Assembly (NCBI RefSeq): GCF_945859705.1
Contig: NC_079134.1
Location: forward strand, 65,574,437 to 65,638,436
Length of the DNA stretch: 64,000 bases
Direction: 5' to 3'
Source: Episyrphus balteatus
Lineage: Eukaryota > Arthropoda > Insecta > Diptera > Syrphidae
Shown here: one piece after another, positions 33,737 to 42,748 of the stretch
Numbering within the stretch: position 1 is the stretch's first letter
Layout of the letters: every line of letters starts with the position of its first letter
The notes under the pieces: model-generated
What the model saw: only the letters and a program-made list of their open reading frames with translations
The model's database searches: none
Told to the model about the DNA's origin: nothing
Made by a program: the position numbers and the translations under genes

Positions 33737-33744
33737 GTGAATAA

Positions 33745-34850
33745 CCCCACTCGATTTTTATCTTCTTCGATAACTTTTCCATTATTGGTCATTTTTAGAT
33801 AACATCTCTGTTTTCATGGTTTGTTTGGTCCTACAGCTGGGTTGCTGGAGTACCAAACGTAGGCCCCCCACCACACCAAGGTGAAAACCATGGGAGTGAA
33901 AAAGGTTAAAGGTTATATGTTAAAATTTTTTCGTATGGTCCTCTCTCTGAAAGCTTATATCTTCTAAACGATGGCAGCTATAAAAAAGTACATCTTAATC
34001 TTTTTATTGGAAAACATCATGGGCTATGAAATAAATTTAAAATATTTTTCAAAGACTGCATTTTAGAAGAGTTAAATATAAAAAACTGATATTTCTGATT
34101 TTTGTCCAAATAATTTTTGTTTTTAATTACCGCTATGGAGCGATAAAAACTTCATTCAAATATGTAAAAAACACATAACCTACACATGCTATGAAAATTC
34201 GTTTAGATGACACTGACCATTTGAAGAAAATAGACAAAAACCGATATTTCTAAATATACCACTCTTTTGAGCGCACTACCTTTAAAACGATAAGTGTTAC
34301 TATAGCATATCTTCAGCTATTTTATGGAAAGCGTTATAGTTTATGGTACGAGTTAAAAATATATGTCAAAAAACTCATATTTTAGAAACTATGTACACAA
34401 ATTCTCAATTTTTGTATTTTGACTAAATCAAAAAATTTTGTTTTCTTTTTGAAAGACTACTTTAAACAAAAACAAAAAATTTAGTAATATAAAGGAGCAC
34501 ATTATCTACCAGTTTTTCAAAGACAACTATTTGATAGGACTCATAGTTTAAGAGTAATAGTCGATAATGTCAATATTTTCGACATTTGACACGTTTTAAA
34601 AGTACGATATCTCGTAGAAAAAAGTATCATAACATTTTTTTTAGGAAATTACAAAACCTCCAAGTCATCCATATACTTTTTTTTATACCTTCTCCTGTTT
34701 CAATGTTATATATGAAAAACCTAAATTTTCGACTTTAAAACTTGAATAACACTAGTTTACAAAAAAATAAAAAATTTTTGGACACCAAATGCCGTTATAG
34801 GTACTTTTCATATAGATTTGAGCCCAGAAAACTCGAAAATATTATCTAAC
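33745..34850. other. Non-coding stretch, 5' end of LOA copy and unknown repeat DNA
   Basis: To about 33900 the sequence (GGTTGCTGGAGTACCAAACG, GGTGAAAACCATGGGAG) looks like the 5' UTR of the LOA-like element. The rest is AT-rich with repeated themes about TTAGAAGAGTTAAATAT and CGATAAGTGTTACTATAG. No gene was seen. Confidence 0.4.
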
Positions 34851-34854
34851 AAAA

Positions 34855-36830
34855 TATTTATGGATACGTATTCGAGATATGATTTTTCAAAGTTTTTTGT
34901 TGTTGTTTTGTCCAGCCTACTTAGTACTCGGGCTATATCTTGAGTAATAAACGACTAATCTGAACGGCGACTGAAAGCTGAGTAAATAAGCAACAAACGC
35001 TAGAACAACTTTCTGGGTCACTTTAATTGTTTAAGGGCAATGTATTAAAACATTTAAAAACATTTGTATGTATAGTACACTTTGTGGCATAGATAAAAAC
35101 ATAATTTTCTTCTAAATCTATTTAATCCAGTCAAATAAGGGTTTAACCTCGGAATGAATGTTAGTAGACATTTTTTTTTGCTCAATATCTTCCTTTTGCC
35201 ATTCTATAAGATATCTCAAAAGTCTAGAAAAATCTCATGTCCGCTTGTCGCGATTTCAAGGTCAAATCGCGAAATGGAGATTTTCAAAATTAGCAAAAAT
35301 AGGCTATGGTATTATATACACATATGATACATGATTTCAAGGTATTTTTTAATGCAAATTCCAAAAAATCTAAAATCAAGACAATCTGACGTCTCTGGAA
35401 AAAGTTATACCTGTTTTTCATCTGTCAACTCATATTATTATAACAGTTGCAAACTTACTGCCGAAAAACCCTTAAAAGTTATGGTAGATGAACCAAATTT
35501 TGCATGAAAATTTTAGAATCCATCATTATTAAAAATCAAAACAATCCATTACAAAAAAAATATATATACCTACGAAATAATGGCATTTTTTGATGGAGGG
35601 GCAAATTTTAGGATATGCACTAAAGAAGATTCTTGTTCATCTTAGGAATAAGTGCTAATAGGCTAATTTTTTCATTTTAATCTTTGTTTGGATATTCTTT
35701 AACTACCCTCAAAAATCTAAAAACATCTCATGTCCGCTGGTCAAAATTGAATACGGCTAAAATTGGATAAAATATGGACTTTCAAAATCTACTGTTTTTG
35801 GTCTTTTTGAACCATTTTTCTTTAGCACATATTTTAAAAAATGGTGTTTAGCAGTGGTTTTATCATATGCATTTATTATTTAAAATTACTTTTTATCATT
35901 CATACATGAAACCACTTAATGCTAAACAAATAGTAAATCTATTTTCATTTAAAACATTTTATAAAATAAAAAAATAGTTTCGGGATTTAGGATAAACGAT
36001 ATCATATGAGACTATTTTTAAGAAAATAGAGGTATAAATTGATAAAAATAAAGAAATGCAAAACTCCTAATTACAACTTCTAAAATGTGTTAAAGAAAAA
36101 AAAAAAACACCAAAAACAGTAGATTTTGAACGTTCATATTTTATCCAATTTTAGCCGAATTCAATTTTTGTGATCATTATATTGTAAGATAAAGTATCTT
36201 CTTTTTTCCTTTACATGTTCAGTGTCTATAAATGCTCAAATGATTAAAATAGACCATTTAGTAAGAACATAAAAAATTTCGTTTTTTTTTCTCTTTAATG
36301 AAGTTTTTCTTAAGTTTTTTTACAATATTTCAATTTTAATTTTTTTCAAAAGAATACACATCGATAGGAAATTTAATTATCTACAAAAAATTACATAATA
36401 CAAGTTTTCAAGTTCGGCTGGCTTTTCAAGTTATAGACAAAAACTCAAAAAGTAACAGAGAAGGTAAAAAATATTGATCGTTACAAAAGTGGTCATATCT
36501 TTTTAATTTATCCATAGATTTTGAAGAAAACTATGTTTTTATTTGTGCCAAAAAGTGTGCTATACATATAAAATTTAAAGCTATGAGGATTCGATAGATT
36601 TTGATTTTTTCTTTCAGTAATAAAGTTTTTTTATTCAGAAAATTTCTTTAAAAACTCGATTTTTTAAAAATGTTTCAATACATTGCACTTAAACAACTGG
36701 AGTGACCCAAAAAAGTTGTTCTAGCGTTTGTTGCTTATTTACTCAGCTTTCAGATTAGTCGTTTATTACTCAAGATATAGCCCGAAAAACTTTGAAAAAC
36801 CATATCTCGAAAACGTATCCATCGTAATTT
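34855..36830. mobile_element. Large fold-back element, about 2 kb
   Basis: Left-arm phrases recur inverted on the right: ACTCGGGCTATATCTTGAGT (34930) pairs with ACTCAAGATATAGCCCG (36768). CTAGAACAACTTTCTGGGTC (35000) pairs with the stretch around GTGACCCAAAAAAGTTGTTC (36702). TACTGTTTTTGG near 35800 pairs with CCAAAAACAGTA near 36104. The loop is about 35830-36090. Immediately right of it, 36848-36892 has a G/C-rich run ending AATACGCCACTG, a hAT-like end without a visible partner. Confidence 0.8.
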
Positions 36831-37110
36831 TTTTAAAAGTGATTTCCGGGGGGGGGGGGGCTTGAGCCCCCCCCCTCTCAATACGCCACTGCTTACCACC
36901 GATTTCAGAAGATAAAAGTTGCTGATCCGCGGATCAAATTTTCAAAATTTTAAAACGCAAAAAAATTTAACAAAAAAAATTGTATGAATTTCTACCTATG
37001 TCTTTTCATGTATGAATAATTTGAAAGCTAGACCTGCTAGAGAAAAACTCATGTTGTTTTCGGAATCAGCACCCTAAATTTAGTAAGATAATATAAACAA
37101 CGGTCTGGAA
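36831..37110. other. hAT-like end remnant and short non-coding stretch
   Basis: GGGGGGGGGGGGCTTGAGCC then CCCCCCCCTCTCAATACGCC and ACTG (to 36892) resembles a hAT right end (reverse complement CAGTGGCGTATTGAG). No left end with the same form was found, so its extent is unknown. Confidence 0.35.
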
Positions 37111-37118
37111 AATTTTTG

Positions 37119-38024
37119 TGCACCTTAAAAATTCTGGAGTATTTTTTAATACAACTCTTGTATTAAAGCAATTTTCAATACAAAAAATATGACATTTTAA
37201 TACTTCCAAAATATTAAAATTATTTTTAATCTTTTTTGTATTAAATTTCAATATTAAAGTATTAAGTTTACTACTTGTAATATGTACAAACATTTTTAGA
37301 AAATAATCTCCGTGGGTTAAATTCTAATCTTGTATTACATTTTAATACCGCTGTATTAGATTTTAAAATTTTAGTATTATATTTGAGTATATTGTATTAC
37401 ATTTTATTATATACTAATTTGAAAGCGCACAAAAACCGAAAAACCACGCACACCACTAATTTGTTAAAAATTATTCACCATTTTCTGCGAAGAAACACAA
37501 AGAAATTGGTTTTTTTTATAAAAATTAAAGGCCGACCTGACAGATTGGTGGCCATTTTTGACAAACAAATTTTGACAACGTTCGGAATATATTACTTTAT
37601 TATGTGTACTGTGGCTGCTGACGTTTGATTAAAATTTAATATTCTCGTATTACAAATTAATACTTTTTATATTAGTTTTTAATAAATTTTTATTATATAT
37701 TAATATTATATTAAAATGTAATACAATATACTCAAATATAATACAAAAATATTAAAATCTAGTACAGCGGTATTAAAATTCAATACAAGATTAGAATTTA
37801 ATTTTCTAATAATTATTATAATTTTAATTAAATTTTTTTAAATTTTAATTAAAATTATAATTTTTGTATTACAAGTAGTAAACTTAATACTTAAATATCG
37901 AAATTTAATACAAAAAAGATTAAAAATAATTTTAATATTTTGGAAGAATTAAAATGTAATATTTTTTGTATTGCTTTAATACAAGAGCTGTATTAAAAAA
38001 TACTCCAGAATTTTTAACCGTGTA
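37119..38024. mobile_element. TATTAAA-rich fold-back element, 0.9 kb
   Basis: The arms match around TTAAAAATTCTGGAGTATTT (37125) and AAATACTCCAGAATTTTTAA (37997), with CTTGTATTAAAGCAAT and ACTACTTGTAATA repeated inverted. A second inner pair is TCTAATCTTGTATTACATTT (37324) with AATTCAATACAAGATTAGAA (37777). The whole element is saturated with GTATTA/TAATAC words in both strands. The loop holds the unrecognised 81-codon frame at 37383-37628. Confidence 0.8.
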
Positions 38025-38076
38025 CAATTCTTATTAGAAATTAATATGAAAAGATTAAATTTTAATATGCAATAAT

Positions 38077-38574
38077 GCTGAATGCTTGGCCGATGAGTTG
38101 GTTAACGCTGCTAAGGGTTCATATAACACCTCTATGCTATTATTTTCTAAGGCAATATTTTCAAATTCCATTTAAATGGAAACATTTTAATTCGATTGAG
38201 AGCTTTGATATTTTGATTAGAAAATCTTGCAAACATTTTCATACTTGGAGATATATGAACAGCCAATAAAGAGCCTTATGAAACTTTGTCCATCGTCTCA
38301 AAAGTTGGCAAAAAACATCAGTTTTATGGATTTCCTTTTAAAAAGAGTATCCAAAATAGCCGAATTTGATAATGATGTAAGTAATGCTTTTCAAAAGCAT
38401 TTTATTTTACCTTTTAACCCTTAATTATCAAATAATTTTTTTCAGACAGTTGAACATCTTATACAATTTAGTGAACTACTTAATATGGGATTTGATGAAT
38501 CAAAAATTCCGAAGCCCTTGTCAAGTTCAATAAGAACAAAGTTAGAGCTTGACTTCCTTATTGTTATTGTATAG
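38077..38574 (+). pseudogene. Exon-like gene fragment with a 69-bp intron, function unknown
   Basis: A frame opens after a stop at 38218-38220 and ends at 38376 with KRVSKIAEFDND. It is followed by a textbook donor GTAAGT (38377) and, 69 bp later, by TTTTTTCAG (38445). The next block continues in frame as TVEHLIQFSELLNMGFDESK and then IPKPLSSSIRTKLEL, and stops at 38572-38574. Upstream in the same frame, 38077-38172 reads AECLADELVNAAKGSYNTSM but is separated by several stops (38173-38220), which could be another intron or decay. SELLNMGFDESKI is loosely reminiscent of UBA domains, which is a guess. It could be a nested gene remnant or a fragment carried by a transposon. Confidence 0.4.
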
Positions 38575-38682
38575 CTTGTTTTTAATATAATGTATAGTAG
38601 GCCTTACCCATAAATATTTGTAAACAAGTTTCTTTCCATACCAACTAGGTAGCTACATATTAGTCCAGTGCATTTATAATTT

Positions 38683-39724
38683 GACCCAGCAGTTTGTACC
38701 ACCCCTAAATTTTTTTTGCTCATTCGATAGAGCATTGGCTAAATATTATTACCCTGGTTTTTCGCACTCGTGAAATTCACCTTTCGACCGCCATCTTGGA
38801 TTTTAGTTTTTGTTGAATATCTCGATTTATTTTTATCCTACATAAAAGTTGTGCATACAAGAAATGTAGCCAATTAAATTTCGCGTCTTTTATGTTAAGA
38901 ACACTTTTTCGATATTCTGAATATTAAAAAAGTTACAAGCCAAAAAAGTAAAAAAAAAACCGAAAAAAATGACAATTTTAAAGTTTTGAGGACTTTTTAT
39001 CAAAATAATGAAAAAACGTTCCGAGAAAAGATTATTCACCTTAAAATTCTCTACAATTTTGCTATACAACTTTTTTTTCTATCTCTATAAATACAAAAGT
39101 TATTAATACTTTTTTGTTAAAAAATACCCCTTTTTTACGAAATGAAGAGACTTAAATATAAAAAAATTGCAGGTCCTGAATTTTCTCTTGTAACATAAAG
39201 CTTTAAAATACTCACTAATCATTTAAAATTCAAGATTTGGTAAAAAAAAAATTTAAGAAAAAAGTAAAGATAAAAAACACAAACAAAAAAGAGCATTTTT
39301 AACAGAAAAAAGGATTAATAACTTTTATATTTATAGAGATAGAAAAAAAAGTTATTATATCAGAATTGTAGAGAATTTTAAGGTGAATAATCTTTTTTCG
39401 GAACGTTTTTTCATTAATTTGATAAAAAGTCCTCAAAACTTTAAAATTGTCATTTTTTTCGGTTTTTTTACTTTTTTGCCTTGTAACTTTTTTAATAGTC
39501 AGAATATCGAAAAAGTGTTCTTAACATAAAAGACGCGAAATTTAATTGCCTACGTTTCTTGTATACACAACTTTTATGTAGGATAAATAGAAATCGAGAT
39601 ATTCAACGAAAAGTAAAATCCAAGATGGCGGCTAAAAGGTGAATTTTGCGAGTGCGAAAAATCAGGGTAATGATATTCAGCCAATGCTCTATCGAATGAG
39701 CAAAAAAAATTTGGGGGTGGTACT
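38683..39724. mobile_element. Q fold-back element, copy 1
   Basis: The left arm GACCCAGCAGTTTGTACCAC and following bases (CATTCGATAGAGCATTGGCT, CGCCATCTTGGATTTTAGTT) are repeated inverted up to 39723. The dyad axis is near 39209. The outermost 13 bases of the right arm are missing, where the sequence switches to TTCGTTTTCGG. A second copy lies at 47760-48649. No coding capacity; the 114-codon minus frame starting here is shared with the flanking exon-like block only by chance. Confidence 0.88.
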
Positions 39725-39866
39725 TCGTTTTCGGTGTTCATGCAAAATGAAACGTAGGGCTTGCATCCTTCAGTTTTCTTGAAAACAAGTAGGTATGTAG
39801 GTACAGTGGCATAGAGATCGGTGTTAGCAATTGATTCCTCATCAAACCATAGCGTACGACTATTCT
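39725..39866 (-). pseudogene. Exon-like coding block, function unknown
   Basis: On the minus strand a good acceptor (TTTTCTTTTATATTGCAG) is followed by about 47 codons reading NSRTLWFDEESIANTDLYAT then VPTYLLVFKKTEGCKPYVSF and CMNTENE. The composition is protein-like rather than repeat-like. The block is cut at the edge of Q copy 1. I do not recognise the family. It lies antisense to the exon-like blocks at 38077-38574. Confidence 0.35.
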
Positions 39867-40141
39867 GCAATATAAAAGAAAATGCGTATTTAAAAAAGAA
39901 AACAAATGTATTAACCAATTGATTTTGGAGGCATACCTATCAATTTAGTTCCCAATATCTGTTTTGAAATACAAAACATACGTGGATTTCTGCTAGAAGT
40001 ATTACAATTTTTTTTTTATTTTTTTAATATATTGTTTTTCTTGATTGAAATGCAGTTTTTTGAATAAAAATATTTTCTACTCACTATAATTTGAGTTCAC
40101 ACTGAAATAAATACGTTTTCACAATTCATGAAAAATGTTCT
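39867..40141. other. Intronic non-coding stretch
   Basis: Short AT-rich segment between the exon-like block and the next fold-back; nothing else recognised. Confidence 0.4.
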
Positions 40142-40911
40142 GAGGTGCGTTCTTTTTCTAACAATAGTCAACGATCGTTGTTATGTCAAAAATTATTGTT
40201 GAAGTGTCATTGTTAGAAATCGTTGGATTTTTTACAAATCATTTAGGAACGATTTATTGTTAGAGATTGTTATACTATGTTTCCACCTACGCTAAATCCG
40301 AGATTTAGCTAAGTAGATTTAGAATAAATCTCGAGATTTATTATAAATCTATTTAGCTAAATCTCAGATTTGGGTTCAACTACCCTAAATCAAAGATATT
40401 CACCCACTTTCAATCCGAGATTTAAAATAAAACTCGAGATTTATACTAAATCTACTTAGCTAAATCTCGGATTTAGGGCAGGTGGAAACGTAGTATTAGA
40501 CTGTCAAACCACCAGCTAAATTTCTTTTGAGAATATACTTTTATTTCCATTATTATAACAAAAAAAATTGTTTTTTACTCAAAATAAATTAACTTTTATC
40601 AAAAAATTACAAAACTCTCTTTTTATTTTCATTTTTTCCGCTTATTTCCAAAAGAAACAAAATCTTTGAGTTTGTTTTGTAAACAAAACATCCACTTTGA
40701 CACATCAACAATCTCATGAATGTTCAACTCATATCATGGAGGTGAGTTGGAAATAGTTACGATTTGTAACTATTTGACACTTCAAAACGAGTTTAGGAAC
40801 GATGTTCATCTGTCAAATAGTTACAAATCGTAACTATTTTGTAGTTTAGGAACGACAAAAGTTAACGATAGTTAACAATAGTTAACTATTGTTAGAAAAA
40901 GAACGCACCTC
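40142..40911. mobile_element. Fold-back element with GTTAACTATTG-rich ends
   Basis: The ends GAGGTGCGTTCTTTTTCTAA and its reverse complement (ending 40911) bound a 770-bp element. Repeated AACAATAGT/GTTACGATTTG phrases occur near both ends, with CGATTTGTAACTATTTGACA repeated inverted at 40770 and 40830. A smaller hairpin element is inserted in the left half. Confidence 0.8.
40273..40494. repeat. Nested hairpin MITE with AAATCTCGAGATTTA units
   Basis: The ends TACTATGTTTCCACCTACGC and (reverse complement) TACTACGTTTCCACCTGCCC bound 222 bp. The interior is several copies of ATCCGAGATTTAGCTAAGTA and AAATCTCGAGATTTA, itself a palindrome. It lies inside the 40142-40911 element. Confidence 0.8.
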
Positions 40912-41960
40912 TGTTTTTTTTTGTGAAATTTCTTTTGACGTCTGACACGGACGCCATTTTTAGAAAAACGTAAACAAAACTATTTCCAAGTTGTGAAGGC
41001 TAGGTGGCGCTAGTTCCTTCCGTCCTGTTTATTTGGTTAGAATTTTTGACCACTACGGCGCTAGTAGTATATCCTCCAATCGCCAATTGTTTGAGGCACC
41101 TTTTCTAAAAAAAAAAAATAAATCAAAAACTGTAAATTTGTACTAATTGAAGGCGCTTTGTGCTTTTTCGAAGCAAAAAGCATACATTGCAGATGATTTT
41201 ACAGGCCACAGTTTGTGAAACAGATAAAATAATATCACCATTATTATATTATTTATGATTAATATTTATTTTCAGTAATGAATTTAGGAAAAGAATACAT
41301 TTTATTAACTTTAAATACATTTGGTATTGGATTAAAATATTTTTCTATTGCCTTTTAATAAAATTCTTATTAGAAATTAAAATAAAAAGATTAAATTTTA
41401 ATATGCAATACTTGAAATTTAATACATTTGGTATTAAATTCTAATATAAATTGTATTATGTTTTTAAATTTTTTCTATGGGAATTGCGGTCACTCTAGTG
41501 TACCTACACTGTACATAGCGAGAAGATTGCAGTTTTTGTAATCTAAGATACTAAGAAGATTGCTTTCATTTCATTAGTGTATGTCCTATTTTTAACCCAC
41601 AAAGAAGAACATACTTTGGTAAATCTACCCTTTCTGTGCAGGAAACCAATTGACTTTTTAAATGGATCAGATTAGGCCAAACTTGTCAAAATTTGTAAGA
41701 AATAGTAGATAACTACTACAGAATGTTTCTAACAACGGTATATGCATAACTCAAGCCTTATAAAATAATATAAGTACATACAATTTTTCGATTTATATAA
41801 TATTAAAATTTAACGATTTTATGGTCTTTTTTCACCGAATTTTGTTTGTGAAACAAAAGAATTTTTTCAAACTAATGCCATTTCTTTAAAAATCAATAAA
41901 TTAAAAAAATTTCAGCCCAATCGGTTAAAAAGTGTAGGAGTTAGTTGGTCGCCCGTGTGT
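40912..41960. other. Intronic non-coding stretch with a TATTAAA-type fragment
   Basis: At 41280-41470 the words TTTAAATACATTTGGTATT and CTTATTAGAAATTAAAATAA resemble the TATTAAA fold-back at 37.1-38.0 kb. The segment 41366-41410 nearly repeats 38029-38072. The remainder shows no gene or recognised repeat. Confidence 0.45.
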
Positions 41961-42122
41961 ACCAAGTTCTTAAGTTTGGTTTCAAATTCGTATCAATAAA
42001 ATTTTGATTGTTTACTTGGCAATTTTTGAAATAACTTTAAAAATCGATAATTAAGAAAAATTGTCAAGAGAACAATCAAAATTTTATTGATACGAATTTG
42101 AACCCAAACTTTCGAACTTGGT
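41961..42122. repeat. Small inverted repeat
   Basis: ACCAAGTTCTTAAGTTTGGT and the following CAAATTCGTATCAATAAAAT are repeated inverted up to GAACTTGGT, with arms of about 60 bp around a loop near TAACTTTAAAAATCG. It lies 150 bp before exon 2 of Cdk5alpha. Confidence 0.75.
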
Positions 42123-42271
42123 ACACTTTTACATCTCAGTACTTTTTGTGCCAGCATAATTTCAACATAGGAGAACTTGGCTCTTTTTTTAACAGTAATG
42201 TTTTTGTTATGATTTAAAGTTTTTAAAATAGTGTATATATCTAAGTTTAAATTTTCTTTCCTCTTACATAG

Positions 42272-42409
42272 GCATCTACATCAGAACTGCTCAAATGCCT
42301 TGGAATGTTTTTACATGAACGCTGTAGAAAATTGAGAAAGTTTGAAGCTTGTGATGCAGTTATGTGGCTACGTTCTGTGGATAGATGCTTGTTGTTACAG
42401 GGATGGCAG
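42272..42409 (+). CDS. Cdk5alpha: Cdk5 activator p35 homologue, exon 2
   Basis: A 138-bp exon encodes 46 residues beginning ASTSELLKCLGMFLHERC and ending MWLRSVDRCLLLQGWQ. This matches the start of the p35 Cdk5-binding, cyclin-like domain (vertebrate ASTSELLRCLGEFLCRRC and LWLRSVDRSLLLQGWQ), so the exon is the best-conserved piece of the gene here. Borders are TACATAG|GCA and CAG|GTAAGA, both phase 0, joining exon 1 without a frame change. The next residues expected from the family (a DQGFITPAN-like segment) do not occur in the remaining window, so the next exon is beyond 64 kb. Confidence 0.95.
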
Positions 42410-42740
42410 GTAAGAACTTATTTTAATTGGCCCTCTTAATTTTTACGGTTTAATAAATTTATGTTTAAAGGAAAATGCACTAAAAAAATGTGTGTTAAAT
42501 TTTCTTATCACTCTTAAGTAAACAATTTTCTGCGTATTTTGTTGTTGGATCCAAATTTTACCAAGATCTATCCAAATTTATGTGAGGCTTGGGTTTGCAC
42601 ATTAAGCAAATTTGGGTTAAATTTAACTTTTTATGCTACGTTGTTTTGTTTACGATACAAATAACAAATCTGTAAAAACTGTAAAGGAGAATTTTCAAAT
42701 ATGTATATGGAGAAAAAACCCAGCATAGATTAAAATGAGA
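42410..42740. other. Start of Cdk5alpha intron 2
   Basis: The donor GTAAGA is followed by AT-rich sequence without a gene or recognised repeat, up to the hAT insertion. Confidence 0.5.
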
Positions 42741-42748
42741 CCTACAGC

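Larger units (their letters stand above)
30636..33740 (-). mobile_element. LOA-like non-LTR element, RT deleted
   Basis: On the minus strand the order is 5' region (to about 33900), ORF1, endonuclease, RNase H, a C-terminal zinc-type motif and the 3' UTR. The reverse transcriptase domain is missing: the endonuclease/linker block ends near 31390 and RNase H starts near 31373. RNase H in a non-LTR element and the cysteine motif point to the LOA/I-type group. The element is dead. Confidence 0.8.
12310..42271 (+). other. Cdk5alpha: Cdk5alpha intron 1 (29,962 bp)
   Basis: The donor is CAG|GTACAT and the acceptor is TCTTTCCTCTTACATAG|GCA, with a pyrimidine-rich tract before it. Joining 12309 to 42272 gives KTVIQ-ASTSEL, which matches the continuous p35 sequence (RVIVQ-ASTSEL), so the junction is well supported. 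The intron is filled with transposable elements on both strands. Confidence 0.9.

Noticed and set aside
37383..37628. 81-codon frame as a gene
   Set aside because: It lies in the loop of an AT-rich fold-back and is low-complexity at its start, with no motif.
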